Shown one piece after another: positions 33,144 to 40,008 of a DNA stretch of 40,008 nucleotides. How positions within the stretch are numbered: the first letter of the stretch is position 1; every line of letters starts with the position of its first letter. The position numbers and the translations under genes were made by a program. Below the pieces are notes generated by a model. That model saw only the letters and a list, made by a program, of their open reading frames with translations, had not been told where the DNA came from and searched no databases. The DNA is taken from assembly GCA_030535425.1 (NCBI GenBank), contig JAUNHQ010000024.1, positions 1-40,008 of the forward strand, written 5' to 3'. Source of the stretch: Pseudomonadota bacterium. GTDB lineage: Bacteria; Pseudomonadota; Gammaproteobacteria; Burkholderiales; Burkholderiaceae_C.

Positions 33144-34298
33144 TTGAGCGCGCGATCTGTTCATTCCCCATCTTTGAGCTTAAGCCGCCGCCGCACGGTA
33201 TGGCGTTTGGCCGCTGGTGCTGCCAGCGCGGCTTTGCCTGCGCTGGCGCGGGCGCAGGGCAAGCCTATCCGCATTGGCACCACGCTGGACAACAGTGGCG
33301 TGGAGCGCACCAATGGCACCGGCATGGTTATTGGCACCAACGCGTGTTTCACGGCCTTGAACAAGGTGGGCGGCATTCACGGCAGCCCGCTGGAGCTGGT
33401 GGTTAAGGACGATCAGTTCAAACCCGAGCTGGCCAAGGACAACGCCCTGGCGTTGGCGGCCGATGCGTCGGTGCTGGCCATCTTGCACCCGCTGGGCACG
33501 CGCCAGGTGGCTGCCGTCAGCGATGCCGTGCCCGGCATGGCGGTGGTAGGGCCCAACACGGGCACGGTGGCGCTGCACAAGCGGAACACGCCTAACACGT
33601 TCTGGACGCGCGCCAACTACCAGCAGGAGATAGAGCGGCTGGTGCAGCAGGCGGCGTCGGTGGGGCAAACACGCATGGGGCTGGTGCACTCCAACGACCC
33701 GTTGGGCCAGGGCATGCTGGCGGGCTTTCGCGCGGCCATGCAGGCGCTCAAGCTTGAGCCCGTGGTCATCGCCACCACGCCCAGCACCACCAGCCTGGAG
33801 GTGGCCCCCGCCGCCAAGGCCGTGGCCGAGGCACGTCCGCAAGTGCTCATCATGGGGCTGGCCGGCACCGCTGGCGCGCTCATCAGCGCCTTGCAGGTGG
33901 CTCGTTTTCAAGGCACGGTTTATGGCGTGTCTATCGGCGCGGGGTCGGTGCTGAACATGGGTGCGCGTGCACAAGGGGTGGGCTTTGCCATGATCGTGCC
34001 TTCGCCTTTTGCGGCCCGAACGGCCATTGCCCGCCGTTACCAGGCCGACATGGCCGCCATTGGGCAAAAGAACTATTCACTGGCCAGCATGGAGGGCTAC
34101 ATCGCCGCCAGCGTGCTGGCCGAAGGGCTGCGCCGCGCCGGCCCCGGCGCCAGCCGTGCGGCGCTGATCGCGGGGCTGGAGCGCATTCAGGGGTTGGATC
34201 TGGGCGGTATCCACTTCAGCTTCGACCGCAACCAGCGCGAAGGCACTCGCTTTGTGGATATCGGCATCATCGGCCGCACGGGCCAGCTGATGACTTGA
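33144..34298 (+). CDS. ABC transporter substrate-binding protein, branched-chain type, orphan
   Basis: This type I periplasmic-binding protein of about 384 residues (Peripla_BP_6) has a likely twin-arginine signal (SRRRTVWRLAAGAASAALPA, cleavage near ARA-QG). The mature part starts KPIRIGTTLDNSGVERTNG and includes LNKVGGIHGSPLELVVKDDQ and AVSDAVPGMAVVGPN. A GAAAGGA ribosome-binding site precedes a TTG at 33144 by 6 bases; the intervening ATG at 33139 is out of frame and stops at once. An in-frame ATG at 33084 is an alternative but would put a poor leader before the signal. No permease or ATPase genes adjoin it, so it either serves a transporter encoded elsewhere or has a sensing role. Confidence 0.85.
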   Translation: MSARSVHSPSLSLSRRRTVWRLAAGAASAALPALARAQGKPIRIGTTLDNSGVERTNGTGMVIGTNACFTALNKVGGIHGSPLELVVKDDQFKPELAKDNALALAADASVLAILHPLGTRQVAAVSDAVPGMAVVGPNTGTVALHKRNTPNTFWTRANYQQEIERLVQQAASVGQTRMGLVHSNDPLGQGMLAGFRAAMQALKLEPVVIATTPSTTSLEVAPAAKAVAEARPQVLIMGLAGTAGALISALQVARFQGTVYGVSIGAGSVLNMGARAQGVGFAMIVPSPFAARTAIARRYQADMAAIGQKNYSLASMEGYIAASVLAEGLRRAGPGASRAALIAGLERIQGLDLGGIHFSFDRNQREGTRFVDIGIIGRTGQLMT

Positions 34299-34301
34299 GC
34301 C

Positions 34302-34330
34302 AAGGCGGCAGCCAGCCGCTGGCCGCCTTT
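34302..34330 (+). terminator. Likely terminator of the orphan binding-protein gene
   Basis: AAGGCGGC and GCCGCCTT form a perfect 8-bp stem with a 12-base loop 3 bp after the stop, followed by only a short T run (TTTG). It lies between convergent genes and might serve both. Confidence 0.5.
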
Positions 34331-34351
34331 GCCCGCTGGCGCCTGAAAAGC

Positions 34352-35152
34352 TCAGAACGCGGCCAGCACCGAGCCTTTGAACTCGGTTTTGACGAACTGG
34401 CGCACCGCGTCGGAGTGGTAAGCCTTGAGCAGCTTGGCCACCCACGGGGCGGCTTTGTCTTGCTCGCGCACGGCGATCAGGTTGACGTAAGGGCTTTTGG
34501 CGCTTTCACGCACGATGGCGTCGCGCGCCGGGTCGAGCCCGGCGGACAGGGCAAAGTTGGTGTTCACCGCCGAGGCGTCCAGATCGTTCAGCGAGCGCGG
34601 CAGTTGCGCGGCTTCCAGTTCGACAAAGCGCAGCTTCTTGGGGTTGTCCACCACGTCCAGCGGTGTGGCTTTCAGGCCCGCGTTGGGTTTGAGCTTGATC
34701 AGCCCCTGCTCTTGCAGCAACAGCAGCACGCGCCCGCCGTTGGTGGGGTCGTTGGGAATGCCAAAGCGCGCGCCGGGCTGCAACTCGGCCAGGGACTTGA
34801 CTTTTTTGGAATACAGGCCGATGGGGAAGTTGACGGTCAGGCCCACGCTCACCAGCTTGTAGCCGCGGTCTTTGACCTGCGCATCCAAAAAGGGCTGGTG
34901 CTGGTAGCTGTTGGCGTCCAGATCGCCGGCGGCCAGGGCAGCGTTGGGCTGCACGTAGTCGCTGAACTCGACGATCTGGATGTCCAGCCCGTCCTTGGCG
35001 GCCACTTGCTTGACCTGTTCCATGATTTGCGCGTGCGGCCCGGCGGTGACGCCAACCTTGATGCGGGTTTTGTCCTGCGCCAGTGCCAGCCCCCAGGTGT
35101 TGGCTGAAAAGGCAAGTACTGCCACGGCGCGCAACAAGTGACGTTTGTTCAT
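34352..35152 (-). CDS. metQ: MetQ/NlpA family methionine-type substrate-binding protein (copy 1)
   Basis: This 266-residue protein has a Sec signal (MNKRHLLRAVAVLAFSANTW, cleavage near ALA-Q). The NlpA/MetQ core reads IKVGVTAGPHAQIMEQVKQV, VEFSDYVQPNAAL, DANSYQHQPFLD, GIPNDPTNGGRVL and LRFVELEAAQLPRSL. It binds methionine or a related compound in the periplasm for MetNI. Unlike E. coli MetQ, a lipoprotein, it has no lipobox Cys after the signal, so it should be soluble. An AAGGAG site lies 8 bases before the ATG. It is the last gene of the met cluster and about 60% similar by eye to its neighbour, suggesting duplication with divergence. Confidence 0.93.
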   Translation of the reverse strand: MNKRHLLRAVAVLAFSANTWGLALAQDKTRIKVGVTAGPHAQIMEQVKQVAAKDGLDIQIVEFSDYVQPNAALAAGDLDANSYQHQPFLDAQVKDRGYKLVSVGLTVNFPIGLYSKKVKSLAELQPGARFGIPNDPTNGGRVLLLLQEQGLIKLKPNAGLKATPLDVVDNPKKLRFVELEAAQLPRSLNDLDASAVNTNFALSAGLDPARDAIVRESAKSPYVNLIAVREQDKAAPWVAKLLKAYHSDAVRQFVKTEFKGSVLAAF

Positions 35153-35192
35153 GTTGATGACTCCTTGAATGTCTGGAAGGAAAAGGGTAGGG

Positions 35193-35247
35193 TGAAAAAC
35201 GCTTTTGGCGCTTGTCCCTATTCAAAGTTAGCTATAGTTTTTTGACA
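35193..35247 (+). repeat. Possible degenerate 55-bp element, copy 11
   Basis: This lies between the two metQ genes. The sequence TGAAAAACGC, GGCGCTTGT, AAAGTTAGCTATAG follows the family layout with GCTAT in register, but the GCGCTT block is one base off and the terminal ATAGC is lost. The call rests on resemblance to copy 9 only. Confidence 0.45.
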
Positions 35248-35257
35248 AAGACATGGC

Positions 35258-36070
35258 TTACCAGGCGGCGGTGTAGGCGCCCTTGAAGGTTGTGTCGATG
35301 AACTGGCGCACTTCGGGCGACTGGTAGGCCTTGACGAAGGCCTGCAGGGCCGGGTCGCGCTCATGTCCGGCGCGAGTGGCGATAAGCACGGTGACGTAGG
35401 GGGTGTCGGTGCCTTCCAGTGCCAGTGAGTCGCCTGTGGGGGACAGGCCAGCGGCCACGGCGTAGCTGCTGTTGACGGCAGCGGCGTCCAGATCGCCCAG
35501 CGAGCGGGGGAGTTGCGCGGCTTCCAGCTCAATGAAGCGCAGTTTCTTGGGGTTGGCGGCAATGTCCAGCACCGAGGCGCGGGTGCCCACGCCATCCTTG
35601 AGCTGGATCAGCCCCTGTGCGGCCAGCACCAGCAGCGCGCGCGAGCCGTTGGTGGGGTCGTTGGGAATGCCGATGCGCGCTCGCTCGGGCAGGTCGGCCA
35701 GCTTGCGCACTTTTTTGGAATACACGCCCATTTGCTGCCGCACGGCGGCCGCCACGGGCACGAGCTGGTAGCCGCGATCTTTGTTTTGCGCATCCAGAAA
35801 AGGGCGGTGCTGGTAGATATTGGCATCCAGCTGGCCTTGCGCCAGTGCGGCGTTGGGCTGGATGAAGTCGCTGAACTCCACCAGCTTGACCTTCAGCCCA
35901 TTTTTCTCCGCCACCTGTTTGGCCACTTCGGCAATTTGTGCGTGCGGCCCTGCCGTCACGCCAATGGTGACGCTGCTGTTGGCCATGGCCGCTAGCGGCA
36001 GCAGTGCAGCCGCGACCGCGCCAGTCAGCCAAGTCCGGTGGCGTGACAGAAAAGACAAAGCCCTGCGCAT
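35258..36070 (-). CDS. metQ: MetQ/NlpA family methionine-type substrate-binding protein (copy 2)
   Basis: This 270-residue paralogue of the gene at 34352 has the same core motifs: VTIGVTAGPHAQIAEVAKQV, VEFSDFIQPNAAL, DANIYQHRPFLDAQ, GIPNDPTNGSRALL and LRFIELEAAQLPRSL. The signal peptide (RTWLTGAVAAALLPLAAMA-N) has no lipobox Cys either. Differences concentrate in the middle (VAAAVRQQMGVYSKK against VGLTVNFPIGLYSKK) and the last third, so the two may differ in ligand. It lies 203 bp downstream of metI, a gap holding a stem-loop and a 55-bp element, and 105 bp upstream of the other metQ. Sulfonate or another sulfur compound is an alternative ligand. Confidence 0.93.
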   Translation of the reverse strand: MRRALSFLSRHRTWLTGAVAAALLPLAAMANSSVTIGVTAGPHAQIAEVAKQVAEKNGLKVKLVEFSDFIQPNAALAQGQLDANIYQHRPFLDAQNKDRGYQLVPVAAAVRQQMGVYSKKVRKLADLPERARIGIPNDPTNGSRALLVLAAQGLIQLKDGVGTRASVLDIAANPKKLRFIELEAAQLPRSLGDLDAAAVNSSYAVAAGLSPTGDSLALEGTDTPYVTVLIATRAGHERDPALQAFVKAYQSPEVRQFIDTTFKGAYTAAW

Positions 36071-36108
36071 GATGAAGTCTCTCTTTCTCAGTGAAAACCA
36101 GTAATGGT

Positions 36109-36163
36109 TAAAAAGGCCATTCGCGCTTGTCTATCAAGTGCTGAATGCTATTAAAAATGTAGT
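36109..36163 (+). repeat. 55-bp dispersed element, copy 9
   Basis: This copy lies upstream of metQ copy 2 in the metI-metQ gap. It has AAAAAGGCCATTCGCGCTTGT, then a diverged centre, and GCTAT...GTAGT at the end. Its orientation is opposite to the met genes. Confidence 0.8.
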
Positions 36164-36222
36164 TTTTGGTGCGAGCCGCTCTGATCTGCCTTTGGCGCAG
36201 GCAGCAGGGCGGGGTCAGGGCC

Positions 36223-36260
36223 GGCCGTGCAGGTCTTGAGGGCGCCTGCACGGCCTTTTT
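36223..36260 (+). terminator. Strong stem-loop between metI and metQ
   Basis: GGCCGTGCAGG and CCTGCACGGCC make a perfect 11-bp stem with an 11-base loop; TTTTT follows on the plus strand. That makes it a canonical terminator for plus-strand RNA, yet no plus-strand gene is present. On the minus strand it lies 14 bases after the metI stop with no T run. It may protect the metNI mRNA end or block antisense transcription. Confidence 0.7.
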
Positions 36261-36273
36261 GCCAAGGGGGCGT

Positions 36274-36939
36274 TCATTTGTGACTCAATCGCCGCACCGC
36301 CCAGTCCCCCAGGCTTTGCACGGCCTGCACGAAGACGATGAGCACCAGCACCACGGCCAGCATCACGTCGGGCAAAAAGCGCTGGTAGCCGTAGCGGATG
36401 CCCAGATCGCCCAGGCCGCCGCCGCCAATGGCCCCGGCCATGGCCGAGTAGCCCGTCAGGCTGACCAGGGTGATGGTCAGGCCCGCCACGATGCCGGGCA
36501 GCGCCTCGGGCAGCAGCACTTTCCACACGATTTGCGGCGTGGTCGCGCCCATGGCCTGGGCGGCTTCGATCAGGCCCGCGTCCACTTCGCGCAGCGAGGT
36601 TTCCACCAGCCGGGCCACAAAGGGCGCGGCGGCCAGGGTCAGCGGCACCACGGCGGCGGCCGTGCCGATGGACGAGCCGGTGATAAAGCGCGTGAACGGG
36701 ATGATGGCCACCAGCAAGATGATGAAAGGCGTGGAGCGCACGGCGTTGACGATGCCGCCCACCACCTTGTTCAGCGGGCCGTTTTCCAGCACGCCGCCCA
36801 CGTCCGTCAGGCGCAGAAACACGCCCAGCGGAATGCCAATGGCCGCACCGGCCAGGCCCGAGATGCCGACCATGAGCACCGTTTCCCACAGCGAGGTGGC
36901 AAACAGCTCCAGCATGGCAGAAGAGAAGTTTTCAAACAT
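36274..36939 (-). CDS. metI: Methionine ABC transporter permease
   Basis: This 221-residue inner-membrane permease of the D-methionine-type importer has about five spans and the cytoplasmic coupling loop EAAQAMGATTPQIVWKVLLPEALPGIVAGLTI (about 145-176), the EAA motif that docks with MetN. It starts MFENFSSAMLELFATSLWETVLM, as MetI proteins do. It lies 23 bp after metN on the same strand, so metN-metI are cotranscribed. After it comes the stem-loop and element that separate it from the binding-protein genes. Confidence 0.95.
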   Translation of the reverse strand: MFENFSSAMLELFATSLWETVLMVGISGLAGAAIGIPLGVFLRLTDVGGVLENGPLNKVVGGIVNAVRSTPFIILLVAIIPFTRFITGSSIGTAAAVVPLTLAAAPFVARLVETSLREVDAGLIEAAQAMGATTPQIVWKVLLPEALPGIVAGLTITLVSLTGYSAMAGAIGGGGLGDLGIRYGYQRFLPDVMLAVVLVLIVFVQAVQSLGDWAVRRLSHK

Positions 36940-36962
36940 GGTGTGTACCTGCGCTTTTTTGC

Positions 36963-38024
36963 TTAAGCCGCTGCTGCGGTGTCGTCCGTGACGTCTTGCA
37001 CCTGCACGCCCTGGGCTTGCAGGCTGTCCACCACGGCCTGCACGGCGCTGGCGGGGCCGCTGGCGTACACGGCCAGGGCGCCAAAGGTCTGGCCCTGGAT
37101 CTCGTCCATCTGCCCGTGCAGGATGCTCACGTCCACCCCGTGCTGGCGGATCAGCCGCGCCAGCAGGGGCTGCTCGGCCTGATCGCCCGCGTACACCAGC
37201 CGCAGCAGGCGGCCCGCGTGCCCGGCGGGCAGCTGCGTGTGCAGCCGCGCCATGTGCGCGCGCACGCTGGCGGGCAGGCTTTGCGGCAGGATTTCGTCGA
37301 TCAGGCTGCGCGTGATGGCTTCGCGCGGGCGGGTGAACACCTCCAGCACCGTGCCTTGCTCCACCACGCGGCCGGCTTCCATCACCGCCACGCGGTGGGC
37401 GATTTGCTTGATGACCTGCATCTGGTGCGTGATCAGCACCACGGTCAGGCCCAGCTCGCGGTTGATTTTTTGCAGCAGCGCCAGGATGGAGCGCGTGGTC
37501 TCCGGGTCCAGTGCGCTGGTGGCTTCGTCGCTGAGCAGCACCTTGGGCTGGCTGGCCAGCGCGCGCGCAATGCCCACGCGCTGCTTTTGCCCGCCGCTGA
37601 TTTGCGCCGGGTAACGATCGGCCAGCGCCGACAGGCCCACCAGCTCCAGCAGCGGCGTCACGCGCGCGGCAATGTCGGCGCGGCGCATGCCCGCCAGCTC
37701 CAGCGGCAGGGCCACGTTGTCAAACACCGTGCGCGAAGACAGCAGGTTGAAGTGCTGGAACACCATGCCGATGTCGCGCCGCGCCGCGCGCAGGCCGGGC
37801 GCGTCAAGCGCCATCAGGTCGGTGCCGGCCACCTGCACGCGCCCGCCCGTGGGGCGGTTGAGCAGGTTGATGCAGCGCACCAGCGAGCTTTTGCCCGCGC
37901 CGCTGCGGCCGATGATGCCGAACACCTCGCCCGGCTGGATGTGCAGGCTCACGTCGTGCAGCGCGCGCACGGTGGTGCCCTTGGGGCCGGGGTAGTCCAG
38001 GTCGATGTGGTCAAGCGCAATCAT
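36963..38024 (-). CDS. metN: Methionine ABC transporter ATP-binding protein
   Basis: This 353-residue ATPase of the MetNIQ importer has Walker [10 protein letters not shown] (39-47), signature [15 protein letters not shown] (142-156), Walker [14 protein letters not shown] (161-173) and switch LITHQM. The C-terminal ~90 residues form a NIL domain ([19 protein letters not shown] and on), the regulatory part that in E. coli MetN binds methionine and shuts off transport. The ATG at 38024 ([13 protein letters not shown]) was chosen because upstream frame sequence to 38174 is Pro/Ala-rich and not MetN-like. It is the first gene of the met cluster, with an AT-rich promoter region upstream. Confidence 0.94.
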   Translation of the reverse strand: MIALDHIDLDYPGPKGTTVRALHDVSLHIQPGEVFGIIGRSGAGKSSLVRCINLLNRPTGGRVQVAGTDLMALDAPGLRAARRDIGMVFQHFNLLSSRTVFDNVALPLELAGMRRADIAARVTPLLELVGLSALADRYPAQISGGQKQRVGIARALASQPKVLLSDEATSALDPETTRSILALLQKINRELGLTVVLITHQMQVIKQIAHRVAVMEAGRVVEQGTVLEVFTRPREAITRSLIDEILPQSLPASVRAHMARLHTQLPAGHAGRLLRLVYAGDQAEQPLLARLIRQHGVDVSILHGQMDEIQGQTFGALAVYASGPASAVQAVVDSLQAQGVQVQDVTDDTAAAA

Positions 38025-38219
38025 GGGCACGGAAGGCTCAGGCCGTGGCGCCTTGGCGCCAGCGGCCAGAAAAGAAGAAGGGTCGGCGCCAGGTGCCTGC
38101 GCGCCCGGCCCATGGGCAGCGGTGCGGGGCATGGCCAGGCGCCAGGGGCGCGGCAGTGAAGAGGCAAGGGACATGAAAAACAGGGCCTTTGAAGAACGTG
38201 GCAGCCGCCAGCGGCTCTC

Positions 38220-38295
38220 TTAAAAAGCACCCGATCTTCGGGGAAACCCTGATATTTTCAAAAGAATAAAAATTTGTTTCGTTATACCTGTTCGG
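38220..38295 (-). promoter_or_regulatory. AT-rich probable promoter region of the met cluster
   Basis: This short AT-rich island (TTTTCAAAAGAATAAAAATT, then GTTATACC) lies in otherwise GC-rich DNA upstream of metN and downstream of the flavin-reductase stop. It lies where the metNIQ promoter should be. I cannot pick a convincing -35/-10 pair or regulator site; no SAM riboswitch is recognisable. Confidence 0.35.
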
Positions 38296-38319
38296 TCGGG
38301 TGAGGGCGAGGAGGATCGC

Positions 38320-38874
38320 TCACACGGCCAAAAAGCCGCGTGCGGCGGCAATCGCGTCAGCGTCTTGCGCTACGGCACCGGGCGGGCCGCCCTTGCCCCA
38401 CAGCGCGCCGCGCCAGTTCATGCCCAGGAACTCGGCGCACAGGCGAACGGAATCGATCATGGGCTGTGCCTTGTCACGGTTGCCACTGGTGGCGACCAGG
38501 TACAGGCGCTTGCGGGCCATGTCCTCCTTGAAAGCCACGCCGGGCGTGCGCATCCAGCCGCTCCAGTGATCCAGATAGGTTTTCAGCGACGAGGGGATGC
38601 TGAACCAGTACACAGGGGCAACCAGCACCAGATCCGTGCAGACCAAGGTGGCCTCCAGCAAGGTCTTGGCGCTGTCTTTGGGCGGCGGGTAGCTGCCAGT
38701 GGTATGGCGCAAGTCCACAAAGGGGGGCAGCGCCAAGTCGGCCAGGCGAAGCCATTGCTGCGTATCGTGCGCAGGCAAGGCAGCGGCGGCCTGGCGCGCC
38801 AGCCATTCGGTGTTGCCCTCGTGGCCGGGTTCGCGGGTGGATGCGATGAGAAAAAGCAGGTGGCGTGCAGACAT
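38320..38874 (-). CDS. NAD(P)H-dependent flavin reductase / flavodoxin-like oxidoreductase
   Basis: This 184-residue flavoprotein of the FMN_red/flavodoxin_2 kind has the phosphate-binding STREPGHEGNTEWLARQ loop near the N-terminus and the diagnostic APVYWFSIPSSLKTYLDHWSG in the middle. The end ALWGKGGPPGAVAQDADA is less conserved. Such enzymes use NAD(P)H to reduce FMN, quinones or nitro/azo compounds in the cytoplasm. The ATG at 38874 (MSARHLLFL) is preferred over an upstream TTG at 38898. It starts 28 bp after the LysR gene stop on the same strand, so the two may be one unit. A link to the sulfur/methionine cluster downstream is possible but unproved. Confidence 0.87.
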   Translation of the reverse strand: MSARHLLFLIASTREPGHEGNTEWLARQAAAALPAHDTQQWLRLADLALPPFVDLRHTTGSYPPPKDSAKTLLEATLVCTDLVLVAPVYWFSIPSSLKTYLDHWSGWMRTPGVAFKEDMARKRLYLVATSGNRDKAQPMIDSVRLCAEFLGMNWRGALWGKGGPPGAVAQDADAIAAARGFLAV

Positions 38875-38901
38875 GGGAAAACCGTTGCGTTTGTTCAAGT
38901 G

Positions 38902-39921
38902 TCAAGGCTTGCGCTTTGGCTGGGGGCGCCTGGAGCGGGATGGCTTGGCGGCGGGCAAGGCGCTGCCCGCCGCCGAAGGCGTGGCCGGCATGTCGCGATG
39001 CAGCAGTGCCAGAAACTGGCGCGCAGGCAGGCTCAGCGCATGGTCGCGCCGCACGATGCTGCCATACGCTTGCAGGTGGCTCTGAAAGCGAAAAGGCAGC
39101 ACACGCAGCATGCCGTGCTCGGCATGGCCGCGTGCGACCACGGCCGGTATCACTGCCAGCATCTGCGACTGACGCACCAGGTAAATGCTGGTGAGGATGG
39201 AGCCGGTCTCGATCAAGCCCGGCGGCAGCGCCAGCCCGTGCTCGCGAAAGGTCTGGTCAATCAGCATGCGCATGGGGCTGCCTGGCGGCTGCAATACCCA
39301 ACCATAGGGCTGCATGTCGTGCAGCGACACCGCTCGCTTGCGCGCCAGCGGATGGTCTAGCCCCGCCACGACGGCCAGCGCCTCATCGGCAATGGGCTGG
39401 AACAGGTAGCTGCCCGCATGCGCGCCGGCCAGGCGGCCCACCACCACCTCCAGCACGCCTTCGCGCAGTTGCGCCAGCAGCCGGTCGCTGGTGTCCACCG
39501 CCACTTCAATGGACAGCCGCGGGCTTTGGCGCTTGATGGTCAGCAAGGCGCTGGCCAAGCGCCCAGGGGAAGCGGCCATGATGCTGCCCACGGCCAGCCG
39601 CCCCGCGCTGCCCTGTTGCCATTCCAGCAGCTCGCGGTTGAGCGCCTCCATGCTGCCGCGCAGCCCCTGGCAATAGTCCAGCACCCGCTGGCCTGCGTCA
39701 TTGCGCTTGAGCGCCCGTCCCTCGCGCTCGAACAGCGGCAGGCCCAGCGTGGCTTCCAGCTCATGCAGCATCTTGGTGGCCGCAGGCTGCGACATGCCCA
39801 GCGCCTGCGCGGCTGCGCGCAGCGTGCGCTGCTCGTCAATGGCTAGCATCAGCGCGATCTGGCGCATGCGCAGACGGTTGAGCAGCTGCGGCGTGCTGGT
39901 TTTTCGGTCGATCGATCCCAC
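38902..39921 (-). CDS. LysR family transcriptional regulator
   Basis: This 339-residue regulator has an N-terminal winged helix-turn-helix (RMRQIALMLAIDEQRTLRAA, then ALGMSQPAATKMLHELEATLG, residues about 18-68) and a periplasmic-binding-like effector domain (about 105-310). The variant SQPAATKML in the recognition helix recalls the GbpR/CbnR-like branch. The C-terminal tail is rich in Lys/Arg/Pro (PSRSRRPQPKRKP), which is unusual. The start is a GTG with a good AAAAGGAA site 6 bases upstream. Its target is not evident; the flavin-reductase gene follows on the same strand, and the gene to the right is outside the window. Confidence 0.9.
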   Translation of the reverse strand: MGSIDRKTSTPQLLNRLRMRQIALMLAIDEQRTLRAAAQALGMSQPAATKMLHELEATLGLPLFEREGRALKRNDAGQRVLDYCQGLRGSMEALNRELLEWQQGSAGRLAVGSIMAASPGRLASALLTIKRQSPRLSIEVAVDTSDRLLAQLREGVLEVVVGRLAGAHAGSYLFQPIADEALAVVAGLDHPLARKRAVSLHDMQPYGWVLQPPGSPMRMLIDQTFREHGLALPPGLIETGSILTSIYLVRQSQMLAVIPAVVARGHAEHGMLRVLPFRFQSHLQAYGSIVRRDHALSLPARQFLALLHRDMPATPSAAGSALPAAKPSRSRRPQPKRKP

Positions 39922-40008
39922 GGCTGTTCCTTTTTTGCCGCTGATTACCCCTGGTTATCTGTCGAATCCCGGACGATTGGATAGATACTAAGCGCTATGC
40001 GCTGTTCA

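Noticed and set aside
6398-36163. The 55-bp elements as a CRISPR array
   Set aside because: Copies are kilobases apart, diverged, in both orientations and without regular spacers or cas genes.
39922-40008. A gene reading rightwards off the window edge
   Set aside because: Only 87 bp are visible, with no start codon supported by a ribosome-binding site. It probably holds the promoter of the LysR gene and perhaps of a divergent neighbour.

Overview
The window is high-GC chromosomal DNA from a betaproteobacterium. It is most likely a member of the Comamonadaceae (Acidovorax/Alicycliphilus/Comamonas type), judged from protein sequences, the system II cytochrome c genes, the order dapF-DUF484-xerC, and AT-rich intergenic repeats of a kind I recall from that family. 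The species cannot be fixed from the sequence alone. No rRNA, tRNA, CRISPR array, insertion sequence, prophage or plasmid gene was found; nearly all of it looks like core or long-resident genome.

Layout. 1-6326 (+): a branched-chain-type ABC importer (livG end, livH, livM, substrate-binding protein, livF) followed by a phenylacetate-CoA-ligase-like enzyme, suggesting uptake and CoA activation of an acid, perhaps aromatic. 6488-8665 (-): a TonB-dependent siderophore receptor. Its upstream region, shared with a divergent MFS transporter, holds a Fur-box-like site and an array of 11-bp repeats. 10054-11484 (-): a ClC chloride channel whose gating glutamate is a glutamine. 11645-15506 (+): ssb, a GlcG/HbpS-like gene, dapF, a DUF484 gene and xerC. 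15655-19976 (-): ccsB, resB and a dihaem cytochrome c4, i.e. cytochrome c maturation plus a substrate. 20072-26487: engB, DUF488, an epoxide-hydrolase-like enzyme, msrP, a CNNM/CorC protein and a YidB-OmpA fusion. 26709-32957 (-): a CaiB/BaiF CoA-transferase, prfC, a parD antitoxin with a broken parE, pgi and tal. 33144-34298 (+): an orphan ABC substrate-binding protein. 34352-38024 (-): metN-metI-metQ-metQ, a methionine-type importer with two binding-protein genes. 38320-39921 (-): a flavin reductase and a LysR regulator.

The most distinctive feature is a dispersed element of exactly 55 bp. There are ten good copies and one degenerate copy in 40 kb. Almost all are intergenic and AT-rich, with conserved blocks GGCC..TTGCGC at one end and a small GCTAT/ATAGC inverted repeat at the other. 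One copy lies inside pgi and is translated in frame. One ends at the base before the xerC ATG. A second, larger and diverged repeat family flanks the binding-protein/livF pair. Other points of interest are the 11-bp array upstream of the siderophore receptor, the parDE remnant, and a perfect stem-loop between metI and metQ.
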